This document shows, piece after piece, positions 17,162 through 25,097 of a DNA stretch of 64,000 nucleotides (positions are counted from its first letter, which is position 1; each line of letters opens with the position of its first letter). The stretch spans positions 59,102 to 123,101 of the forward strand of contig NZ_MBLO01000025.1 of assembly GCF_001854805.1 (NCBI RefSeq), written 5' to 3'. The position numbers were made by a program, and so were the translations under genes. The notes below the pieces were generated by a model. That model worked only from the letters and a program-made list of their open reading frames with translations. It was not told where the DNA came from and ran no database searches. This DNA is from Pseudofrankia coriaricola (GTDB lineage Bacteria; Actinomycetota; Actinomycetes; Frankiales; Frankiaceae).

Positions 17162-20019
17162 CGGCACGGCGGACGGTAGGGACGGCCGGCGAAGTACCGC
17201 TGCCACTCGTCGCGGCTGAGCGGATCGCCCACCCGTGAGCACAGTCCGCTCACCCCATGGGCGAGATCGGTATCCATGAGCCACGTTGTCGCGGCCGCGA
17301 CGCCAAGCATGCGACTACCGCCTACGAAGCCGAGCCCGTTGATCATGCCAGAGGAACTAGTAAGCGTCGCCGCATGTCGTGCCCGCGAGGGGTCGGCGAC
17401 GTCCCACAACCTGACAGAGCCGTCCTTGCCTCCGCTGGCGAGGGTTCGGCCATCTGGACTGAAGGTCATGGCGATCACCGAGTCGGTGTGGCCGCGTAGC
17501 GTGGCGACGAGCCGGGGTGGGGCCGCCGTGACGTCGAAGAGGTTCACTGCGTGTCCCAGGACGGCAACGGCCAGGGTCCGCCCGTTGGGGCTGAAGGCGA
17601 CCGCCGCGGTCGCGTCGTCGGCCGCCGCGACCAGCTGGGGCATACCGCGCGGCTGATCGAGATTCCACAGCGCCACGACCGCGGGTCCGGCGGAGGCCAG
17701 CGTCCGCCCAGCGGGATCGAACGCCAGGGACCAGGTGGCCTCGGCGTAGCTCGGGAAGGAGAGCTGAGTCATGGTCCGCGGCCGCTCGAGGTCGGCGACA
17801 TCCCACAGCGTGACCGTGCCGTAGGGATTGCCCGTCGCCAGCAGGGCATTGGCGGCGGAGCCGAACTGAGCCGAGCTCACGTCGGTCGCGGGTAGCGGTC
17901 CCCGCGGGACGGGCCGGTCCGGGTCAGAGATGTCCCATAGCCAGGCGCGCGCGCCCGCACACGCCACCAGGACGCGGCTATCGGCGCTCACGCTCAGACA
18001 GTCCGCCGGCGCGGGCAGCCCGGTAATCAGACCCCGCGGCCTTGGCGGATCGGTGCCGTCCACCAACCGGACTGTCCGGTCGACGCCGGCGAGCGCGAGG
18101 AGGCGGCCGCCGGGTCCGACAGCGAGCGCGGTGGTGTTCCCGCCCTGATTGTCGAGCACCCTGCCGTGGACGGGCCAGAGCCGCACCACACCGTCGACGG
18201 CTCCCGTGGCGACAGTGGTGCCGTCCGGGCTGAACGCCACCGAGCTCACAAACCCTGGGTGTGGTTTGGACTTCACGGGCATTCGCCGAGTTATGTCCCA
18301 GAGCACCATCGTGTGGTCCGCGGAGCTCCCAGCCAGGGTCTGGCTGTCGGGGCTGAAGGCCAGCCCGGTGAGATCGGCCGACTGAACCACCGGCAGGAGC
18401 TGGGGCCGTGGGGTCCGTCCCTCGCTGAGGTCCCACACGGTGGGACCGTCGCCATCGTCGCCGGCGGCGGCCAGTAGCCGGCCGTTCGGGGCGAACGCGA
18501 GGGGAGCGGGGCCAGAACGTGACCCCTCTCCGGTGGGCAAGCGGGTCGAGACAGTCAGACGGCCGGTGTCGGCGAGGTCGCACAGTACGACCGTCCCGTC
18601 TTCGCCAAGGGCGACGCCGCGTCCGTCTGGGCTGAAAACCAGGGACGACGGTCGGCCGCCGTAGGAGAAGACCGCCCCGGTCACGGGGCGGCGCGAGTCC
18701 GTCACCTGCCACAGGTGGACCTCACCCGCTTTGTCCAGGGCGGCGAGCAGGCCGCCCGTCGGGCGAAAGGCGATCGCCGCGATCGGATTCGACCTGGTGG
18801 GCAGCGCGGCCTCCCGCGTCGGGTGGCGCGGATCGGTAAGGTCCCAAACCGCGGCGCCGATCCCCCCGACCGCCAGGGTGTGGCTGTCGGGTGAGAACGC
18901 GAGGGCGTATACACCGGTCAGGCCGGCTCGGATCACGCTCAACCGAGGGGTCACGCGACCGCGGTCGCGCACGTCCCACAGCCACACCGTGTCGTCCGCG
19001 CCGTAGCCCGCCGCCAGCAGCCGGCCGTCCGGGCTGAAGGCCACCGACGTCACCGACGTGGCTGGGCCGGTCAACCGTTGGTCGAGGGAACCGGAGAGGC
19101 TGCTGAGCAGGCTGTCGCGAGCCTCCTGCGTCGGAGAGACCTGGTAGGCGGCGAGGCTGAGCTGCGCCGCCAGGGAGGGGTCGGTCTGCCGCAGGGCCGC
19201 GGCCTGGACGGCGACCCGCTGGGAGATGGCGGCCGCGGTCTGCCGGCGTGCCTCGTCCCGCTGGGCGAGCGCGAGGTCCGCCAGCCCCGCGGACGTGACA
19301 GTCAGCAGCAGGAGCACGAGGATCGTGGCACCGACCAGCCATCGGGTTCGGCGGCGTTGCCGGACGTCCTCGCCGACAAGCTGTTCCTTGGTCACTCCGT
19401 GCAGCGGCGCCGCGATCTCCGCTACGGCGTCACGAAACCGGGTGTCGTGCGAGGACTGTGCGCGGTGGGCGGCCCAGCTCAGATCGACCCAGCGAGGCTC
19501 GTTGTCATACGCGACCTGTAGCGATGGTGGCAGCGCGTTCCCGACGAAACGGTTCGCGGCCGCGTCCCAGGCCAGCGTGCCTCCGGTGCGGCAGATGATG
19601 ACCGACTCGAAGGATCGAGACTTCAACCAGTAGCTGACCTCACGTTCCACCCACTTCGACGCCGCCGCCTGCTCGTTGACGAATACGACCAGGAAGCGGG
19701 ACCGGTCCAGGGCCGCGGTGACGGAGCGCGGGAGATCGGGCTCCGCCGCCATGTCACGGCTGTCGAGGAACACCCACAGCGCCCGCAGCCGGTACCACGG
19801 CCGCGCCAGCCGGTGGAGCGTCGTCCTGACGGACGGGGCCAGCTGTCGGTCGGCGGCCTGGTTGTAGGACAGGAAGGCGTCGTACAGGTAGCGCTGGGCC
19901 GGCCGAGTAGCGCCGATGTCTCCCTTCGGACCTTTGTCTCCAGCGTCGACCAGCAGAAGCGGTGCCGGTTCGTCCTCGCTCTCGCTACCGGCCGGATTGG
20001 CGTCCGACAGCCTCGTCAC
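17158..20019 (-). CDS. TIR-transmembrane-WD40 protein
   Basis: 953 residues and the first gene of the operon. Residues about 43-135 form a TIR domain (YDAFLSYN, LWVFLDSRDM, FLVVFVNEQ, then SKWVEREV with the WxxxE containing the candidate catalytic Glu127). Residues about 227-248 form one membrane helix, followed by a coiled segment with the QTDPSLAAQLSLAAY motif seen in STAND/TIR-WD40 proteins. Residues about 310-940 carry 14 WD40-like repeats (VAFSPDGRLLA...LWDV), enough for two seven-bladed propellers. Bacterial TIR domains often cleave NAD+. The propellers are the probable recognition part. The stop overlaps the next gene by four bases. Confidence 0.88.
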   Translation of the reverse strand: MTRLSDANPAGSESEDEPAPLLLVDAGDKGPKGDIGATRPAQRYLYDAFLSYNQAADRQLAPSVRTTLHRLARPWYRLRALWVFLDSRDMAAEPDLPRSVTAALDRSRFLVVFVNEQAAASKWVEREVSYWLKSRSFESVIICRTGGTLAWDAAANRFVGNALPPSLQVAYDNEPRWVDLSWAAHRAQSSHDTRFRDAVAEIAAPLHGVTKEQLVGEDVRQRRRTRWLVGATILVLLLLTVTSAGLADLALAQRDEARRQTAAAISQRVAVQAAALRQTDPSLAAQLSLAAYQVSPTQEARDSLLSSLSGSLDQRLTGPATSVTSVAFSPDGRLLAAGYGADDTVWLWDVRDRGRVTPRLSVIRAGLTGVYALAFSPDSHTLAVGGIGAAVWDLTDPRHPTREAALPTRSNPIAAIAFRPTGGLLAALDKAGEVHLWQVTDSRRPVTGAVFSYGGRPSSLVFSPDGRGVALGEDGTVVLCDLADTGRLTVSTRLPTGEGSRSGPAPLAFAPNGRLLAAAGDDGDGPTVWDLSEGRTPRPQLLPVVQSADLTGLAFSPDSQTLAGSSADHTMVLWDITRRMPVKSKPHPGFVSSVAFSPDGTTVATGAVDGVVRLWPVHGRVLDNQGGNTTALAVGPGGRLLALAGVDRTVRLVDGTDPPRPRGLITGLPAPADCLSVSADSRVLVACAGARAWLWDISDPDRPVPRGPLPATDVSSAQFGSAANALLATGNPYGTVTLWDVADLERPRTMTQLSFPSYAEATWSLAFDPAGRTLASAGPAVVALWNLDQPRGMPQLVAAADDATAAVAFSPNGRTLAVAVLGHAVNLFDVTAAPPRLVATLRGHTDSVIAMTFSPDGRTLASGGKDGSVRLWDVADPSRARHAATLTSSSGMINGLGFVGGSRMLGVAAATTWLMDTDLAHGVSGLCSRVGDPLSRDEWQRYFAGRPYRPPCR

Positions 20020-20353
20020 GCGGCAACCCGCGAATGAACAGACCTGTGCCGGGACGAATGGCTCCCCTGCCCGGTGCCGCCCTGTCGGACAGTGGTTCCG
20101 TCCCCGGGCAGCGGGCCTGAATCAGGTAGACGTTCGGACTTTCTCCTAGCAAGAAAGCGGCGCGCGAACATTTCACGTCCCCCGATGAGAAGATCTTCGC
20201 TTTCCTGTCGGTCGACGGGCTTCCCGTCCGCCATCCCAACGTCTAGCATCGCCTCTGCCATCACTATGGTACGTCGGTACGGGCCCTGGACGGACGGGGC
20301 CGTCAGGAAATCAGCCGCCGGCCCCGCCGAGAGGGTGCCCGCGACGCGCACGC
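20020..20353. promoter_or_regulatory. Divergent intergenic region (TIR operon / MoxR operon)
   Basis: About 330 bases separate the divergent TIR-WD40 and FN3-protein genes and should carry both promoters. The stretch 20140-20270 is AT-richer than its surroundings. No specific motif could be assigned. Confidence 0.45.
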
Positions 20354-22627
20354 ATGGATATCTCGTCGGGGGGCGGGCGGCTCGTGAGATTAGTTTCCGG
20401 TTGTTCGCGTCAGCTTCCCGCGCTGCTTGTGGCGGCTCTGGCTGTCGGCGGCGTGGTGTGCATCGCTGTCCTCGGTAGGAGCGACGGACGCCCCGCTCCG
20501 ATGCCCGTCGCGGACACGGCGTGGCTGGCCAACGCGACAGTTGGCACCGTATCGCGGGTGAATGGTCTTTCCGCGCGTCCAGATGCCCTGGTCGCCGCCA
20601 TTGGCGGCGCGGGCCGCTCGTTCTCCGTCGTACAGGACGACCAGCAGGTCTACCTCGTCGACTCGGCAAGCGGCTCTGTCGGTCGGGTGGACCCCGTTCT
20701 TCTCGATCTCGGTGGCCCCGTGGAGCTGGGCCCGGCTGGCACCTATGTGGTGACGGGCGCTGACACCTACGCGGTGGATCCCGCCAACGGGGTTGTCACC
20801 AGGCTGCGTTCGACGACGCTAAAACCTCTTGGCCGCCCCGTGCTCGTGCAGTCCGCGGTCAGCGGCGCCGTGATGTCCGCCGATGGGACTCTCTGGCTCG
20901 CGCTGCCAGATCTCGGCGAGGTGCTTCCGGTGCGGGGCGGCGTGGCCGGTGCCGGGGTGGAGGTAGCAAGGCCCGGTGACCACCTGGCCGTCGCCGTGTA
21001 CGGCGAGGGGATCGTCGCCGTCGATTCGACGGATGGCCTTCTCATACCTGTCTCGGGTGGCCGGGCGCAGCCGTCCCTGCGCCTGCCGACGCTCGCCGGA
21101 GACGACATCGGCCTCCTGGTGGGCCAAGCCGCGACCGGGCAGGTGCTGGCCCTCGTGGCACCGACGGCGCGGGCACTTCTGCTCGCCGACCTGCGCAGCG
21201 GCCATGTCCGCCGCGTCGATCTGCGCTCCGAGACCCGCACAGGCAGTCTCACGGCACCTGTGGAGCTGGGGACCCGGGTCTATCTCGCCGATCGAGGGTC
21301 GGGGGTGCTGATCGAGTACGACGTGGACACCGGGCGTTTCAGCCCGTCGACCGCGGTGACGCCAGGCCCAGCCGACCTGGAGGTCTTCAGCCGGGGTGAT
21401 CTCGTATGGGCCAACGATCCTGCCGGCCCGGCGGCGGTCGTCGTCGACGACGGCGTCGTCCGTCGCATCGTGAAGTACAAGCCGGCAACCGCCGGCGCTC
21501 AGCTAGCCGCAGCCATCCTCCCTTCGGCCGGCACATCGGAGCCCACCCCCGCGATCCGCACCGCGCCACCGCCTGGAACCGCGCTGACACCGACCCTGGC
21601 GGCCCAGCAGCCAACCCGGCCACCCACGACGCCGGCGGCCAGCCCGACGGTGTCACCGGGACCCACGCACGTCACCGCCGCACCGGCGCGGCCTACGGGC
21701 TCGCCCCCGGTCTCTCCGCCACGCTCGGATAGGTCGCCGGCCGTACAGCCGCCCGAGACGAGAGCCGCGTCGCCGCGGGCCGCCGCCACGCCGGGAGCCG
21801 TGCCCGGTCCCGTGGGTGGGTCGCCAGCGCCCACGTCGGGTGAAACAGATGTCTCCCTGGGCGCTTCGCCGCCGGCCGATCAGGCCACGCGGCCAGAGAC
21901 CGGCGGTCAGTCCAGCTCCGCCCCACCGGCAACCCAGCCGGAGGCACCCGTCGTCGAGAGTCAACCGGCGTCAGGGCCGACCCAGTTCGAACCCCCAACT
22001 TCGTCCAGCCAGACGGGGACGCCGGTGCCATCTCCGTCAGCCAGTCCGGCGCCGCCGGTGGTGGTTCCTTCGGCCAGTCCGGCGCCGCCGGTGGTGGTTC
22101 CTTCGGCCAGTCCGGCGCCGCCGGTGGTGGTTCCCTCGGCCAGTGAGACGCCACCCGCCTCGGAGACCCCGACGCCGCCTTCCTCGACACCCTCGGCCGC
22201 GCCCGACGGACCACCCGGCCCGGTGCAGTCGCTGCGCGCGACCGCGGCCGGCGGTGTCATCACCGTCTCCTGGGCGCCGCCGGCAGATGATTCCGGTCCT
22301 CTTGTGTACGTCGTAGCCTGGATCTTCCCAAGCGGTACGGGATACGCCCAGGAAAGCGCCATAGTCACGGTCACCAGCTACCAGGTGACCGGCATCCCGC
22401 CCGAAACTGAGGTTCTGATCGGCGTGATCGCTGTGAATGCCGCCGGCGAGGACCTCAGCACCCTACAGACCGTCGAGGTCACCGTTCCAGCGGCTCCATC
22501 GGCGCCGAACACCACGCCCGCGACGACGACTCCGGTGGCACCGGGAACCCCGTCCGCGCCTGTCAATCCGGCTAGCCCGGCCGCACTCACCACCCCGACC
22601 GCGCCGAGTAGCCCGGCCGACCCCTGA
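20354..22627 (+). CDS. Membrane-anchored FN3-domain protein of the MoxR operon
   Basis: 757 residues. An N-terminal membrane anchor or signal (LPALLVAALAVGGVVCIAVL) is followed by a region to about residue 390 that resembles a beta propeller, with many Asp/Gly turns such as VYLVDSASGSVGRVD. A Pro/Ser/Thr-rich linker then runs to about residue 620 and includes three 11-residue repeats. An FN3 domain (about 625-715) precedes a short Pro/Thr tail. The kinase at 6522-10847 has a comparable FN3 ectodomain. It probably acts in the cell envelope. A GTG at 20384 is an alternative start. It is the first gene of a four-gene transcript with moxR, DUF58 and transglutaminase-like genes. Confidence 0.75.
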   Translation: MDISSGGGRLVRLVSGCSRQLPALLVAALAVGGVVCIAVLGRSDGRPAPMPVADTAWLANATVGTVSRVNGLSARPDALVAAIGGAGRSFSVVQDDQQVYLVDSASGSVGRVDPVLLDLGGPVELGPAGTYVVTGADTYAVDPANGVVTRLRSTTLKPLGRPVLVQSAVSGAVMSADGTLWLALPDLGEVLPVRGGVAGAGVEVARPGDHLAVAVYGEGIVAVDSTDGLLIPVSGGRAQPSLRLPTLAGDDIGLLVGQAATGQVLALVAPTARALLLADLRSGHVRRVDLRSETRTGSLTAPVELGTRVYLADRGSGVLIEYDVDTGRFSPSTAVTPGPADLEVFSRGDLVWANDPAGPAAVVVDDGVVRRIVKYKPATAGAQLAAAILPSAGTSEPTPAIRTAPPPGTALTPTLAAQQPTRPPTTPAASPTVSPGPTHVTAAPARPTGSPPVSPPRSDRSPAVQPPETRAASPRAAATPGAVPGPVGGSPAPTSGETDVSLGASPPADQATRPETGGQSSSAPPATQPEAPVVESQPASGPTQFEPPTSSSQTGTPVPSPSASPAPPVVVPSASPAPPVVVPSASPAPPVVVPSASETPPASETPTPPSSTPSAAPDGPPGPVQSLRATAAGGVITVSWAPPADDSGPLVYVVAWIFPSGTGYAQESAIVTVTSYQVTGIPPETEVLIGVIAVNAAGEDLSTLQTVEVTVPAAPSAPNTTPATTTPVAPGTPSAPVNPASPAALTTPTAPSSPADP
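22043..22141 (+). repeat. Three 33-bp tandem repeats in coding sequence
   Basis: Three nearly identical 33-bp units (second identical to the first, third with one C for T change) encode SPAPPVVVPSA repeats in the proline-rich linker of the FN3 protein. Confidence 0.9.
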
Positions 22628-22714
22628 CGTTGCCGCCCCATCAAGGCGAGCGGGTCGCGCCGAGTAGCCCGGCCGACCCCTGACGTTGCCGCCCCATCAA
22701 GGCGAGCGGGTCGC
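22600..22714 (+). repeat. 56-bp tandem duplication spanning the stop codon
   Basis: The last codons, TGA stop and downstream bases of the FN3 gene (from about 22601) are repeated almost exactly from 22657. The period is 56 bp. The second copy is non-coding. Confidence 0.9.
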
Positions 22715-22786
22715 GGCGGGTCGACGGCGACCGACGAGTTTCCGGACGACACCAATCGGAGTTCTGTGGCACCCACGGGGGAGAAA

Positions 22787-23839
22787 ATGGAGATGAACAC
22801 TGCGTTCGAGCCACCGCCGGACGCGGCCGAATTCGCAGCCGAATTCGGCGCCCTGGTCGCGAATGTGGAGAAGGTCCTCCGGGGTAAACGGGATGTGGTC
22901 ACCCTTGCTCTCATCTGCCTGTTCGCCGAGGGCCACCTTCTCCTGGAGGATGTCCCCGGTGTAGGCAAGACCTCGCTCGCTCGCTGCCTAGCCGCCTCGT
23001 TGGATCTTTCCTGTCAGCGGATTCAGTTCACGCCCGACCTACTGCCCTCCGACGTCACGGGGGTGACGGTCTACAACCAGCGGACCGGCGAGTTCATCTT
23101 TAACGAAGGGCCGGTCTTCACCAACGTCCTCATCGCCGACGAGATAAACCGCGCGTCACCGAGGACGCAGTCGGCCCTGCTGGAGGTCATGGCGGAGAAG
23201 CAGGTCACGGTCGACGGCGCACCCCGGCCGGTGCCCCGGCCCTTCTTGGTGGTGGCCACTCAGAATCCACTCGACATGGACGGCACGTACTCCCTCCCCG
23301 AGGCACAGCTCGACCGGTTCCTGATCCGGACGCGGGTTGGCTATCCGCCGTACGACGACGAGGTCCAGGTGCTCTTCGACCAGAGCACCGGACATACGGC
23401 CGCCGACCTCAGACCTGCCATCTCGGCGGCGAGGTTCCGGGTGCTCGTCAAGTTCGCCCGCTGTGTCCACGTCTCCGCCGAGCTTGCCGGATACCTCGTC
23501 CGGCTCGTCGCCGCGAGTCGCGAGTCACCCGATCTCCTGCTGGGGGCGAGCCCTCGGGCCAGCGTGGCGCTGCTGCGCGCGGCCCAGGTACGCGCCGCGG
23601 CCCAGAGCCGGGACTATGTCACGCCAGACGACGTGAAGGCGCTCGCCGGCCCGGTCCTCGCCCACCGCCTCCTACTGACCGACGAAGCCGAGATGAACCA
23701 AACGACCGCGGAGGCCGTCGTCGCTCGACTGACCGGCACCGTGGCCGTTCCCCGGATGCGTCTGCCCACGCCCCGGCCTGGATCGAAGCCGACATACACC
23801 CTGCCTCCCGAGCCGGCCGTCGGCCGCCACGAGAACTGA
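22787..23839 (+). CDS. moxR: MoxR-family AAA+ ATPase
   Basis: About 350 residues of a canonical MoxR ATPase: Walker A in LEDVPGVGKTSLA, the RIQFTPDLLPSDVTG segment, Walker B IADEINRASPRTQSALLEVM, sensor 1 in VVATQNPLD and the LPEAQLDRF motif, with a C-terminal helical lid. MoxR proteins act as chaperones for VWA or DUF58 partners, and a DUF58 gene follows four bases downstream. The start is uncertain: ATG 22787 gives a typical short N-terminus, while GTG 22766 adds seven residues and also has a GGAG upstream. Confidence 0.93.
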   Translation: MEMNTAFEPPPDAAEFAAEFGALVANVEKVLRGKRDVVTLALICLFAEGHLLLEDVPGVGKTSLARCLAASLDLSCQRIQFTPDLLPSDVTGVTVYNQRTGEFIFNEGPVFTNVLIADEINRASPRTQSALLEVMAEKQVTVDGAPRPVPRPFLVVATQNPLDMDGTYSLPEAQLDRFLIRTRVGYPPYDDEVQVLFDQSTGHTAADLRPAISAARFRVLVKFARCVHVSAELAGYLVRLVAASRESPDLLLGASPRASVALLRAAQVRAAAQSRDYVTPDDVKALAGPVLAHRLLLTDEAEMNQTTAEAVVARLTGTVAVPRMRLPTPRPGSKPTYTLPPEPAVGRHEN

Positions 23840-23843
23840 AACG

Positions 23844-25097
23844 ATGCCTACTACGACAGGCTGGGGGATCAGCGTCGGCGCGCTCGTCCTTGCCACTGCG
23901 GGATACCTGCTCGGATACCCGGAACTCGTCGTCCTCGCCGTGGGCTGCCTGCTCGCCGTCGCCGCCGGACTGCTGGTGGTGGCACGCCCGGCCCATGTCT
24001 CGGTGTCGCTTGACCTGGCTCCGTCCCGGGTCGCGCGCGGTGGCGACGCCTGGCTCATCGTCTCGCTGCGCAATCGCGGCGCGCGGCCGACGCCGCGACT
24101 CGCGCTCGAGGTCACGCTGGACTGGGCGACCGGCACCAACAGCATCGCGAGGTCGATCGGTGCGCTGGCGTCCGGAGACGACTGGACGGTGACCTTCGCC
24201 CTACCCACCGCGCGGCGCGGCTTCCTGCGAGCCGGTCCGGCCACCATTCGGGTTCAGGACCCGTTCGGCCTCGCCGAACGCCGCCGGAGCGTGAGCCACG
24301 GCGGCGTGACGCTATCGGTCCACCCCGTCACCGTGGCGCTGCCGGCGCCCACCTCCTCCGGCAACCGCGGTCCGGACGGCGCCACCAGCGACGCCGCCCC
24401 AGACGGCGCGGTCACCTTCCGGGCGCTGCGCGACTACCGGCCCGGCGACGACCTTCGGCGTGTCCATTGGCGGAGTAGCGCGAAGCTCGGCAACCTACTG
24501 GTGAGGGAACATGTCGAGCCCGCGCTGCCGCTCTCGACTGTCCTGCTTGACTGCCGACGCTCGGCATACCGGCAAACCGGCGAGCCAGCCGGCGCCGAGG
24601 ACGACCTGTTCGAGCTGGCGGGGGACGTCGCCGGGTCGGTGGCGCTCGCGTCGTCCTCACGGCGGTACCCACTTCGCCTGCGAACCAGCGACGGACTGCG
24701 GCTGGACACGCACGAGTGGGATGCCGGGGCGGCGCCGGTCCTCGATTTCCTCACGCGGGCGGGCCTGAACGATACGCCGACTCTGAACGTGGCCCTCGCG
24801 AGAATCGGCCGGACGGGGCCTTCGGCGGGACGCGGCATGTTGACGCTGGTCACCGGCGAGCGGGCGGCCGGTGAGCTGACTGCGACGAGCCGGGCCGCAC
24901 GGTTGTTCGACCGGGTCACCGTCATCCAGGTTGTCGGGCGCACCCCACCGCCCGGGACTAGTACCGGGCCGAACGGGTCCGACGGCGGACCTGTGGTGGA
25001 TCAGAAAGGACGGGTGACGGTGTGCGCGGTATCGGCCCTGGCGGACCTTCCCCAGGTCTGGAACCGGGCGACGTCCACCAGAGGACGGCCCCGATGA
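23844..25097 (+). CDS. DUF58 membrane protein (MoxR partner)
   Basis: 417 residues. Two hydrophobic segments near the N-terminus (ISVGALVLATAGYLLG, LVVLAVGCLLAVAAGLLVV) are followed by an extracytoplasmic strand-rich part. The DUF58 signature FRALRDYRPGDDLRRVHW plus SSAKLGNLLVREH lies near residues 192-222. A VWA-like region follows. These proteins are encoded with MoxR and transglutaminase-like proteins in many actinobacteria. Spacing to moxR is four bases, and the stop overlaps the next ATG by four bases. Confidence 0.92.
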   Translation: MPTTTGWGISVGALVLATAGYLLGYPELVVLAVGCLLAVAAGLLVVARPAHVSVSLDLAPSRVARGGDAWLIVSLRNRGARPTPRLALEVTLDWATGTNSIARSIGALASGDDWTVTFALPTARRGFLRAGPATIRVQDPFGLAERRRSVSHGGVTLSVHPVTVALPAPTSSGNRGPDGATSDAAPDGAVTFRALRDYRPGDDLRRVHWRSSAKLGNLLVREHVEPALPLSTVLLDCRRSAYRQTGEPAGAEDDLFELAGDVAGSVALASSSRRYPLRLRTSDGLRLDTHEWDAGAAPVLDFLTRAGLNDTPTLNVALARIGRTGPSAGRGMLTLVTGERAAGELTATSRAARLFDRVTVIQVVGRTPPPGTSTGPNGSDGGPVVDQKGRVTVCAVSALADLPQVWNRATSTRGRPR

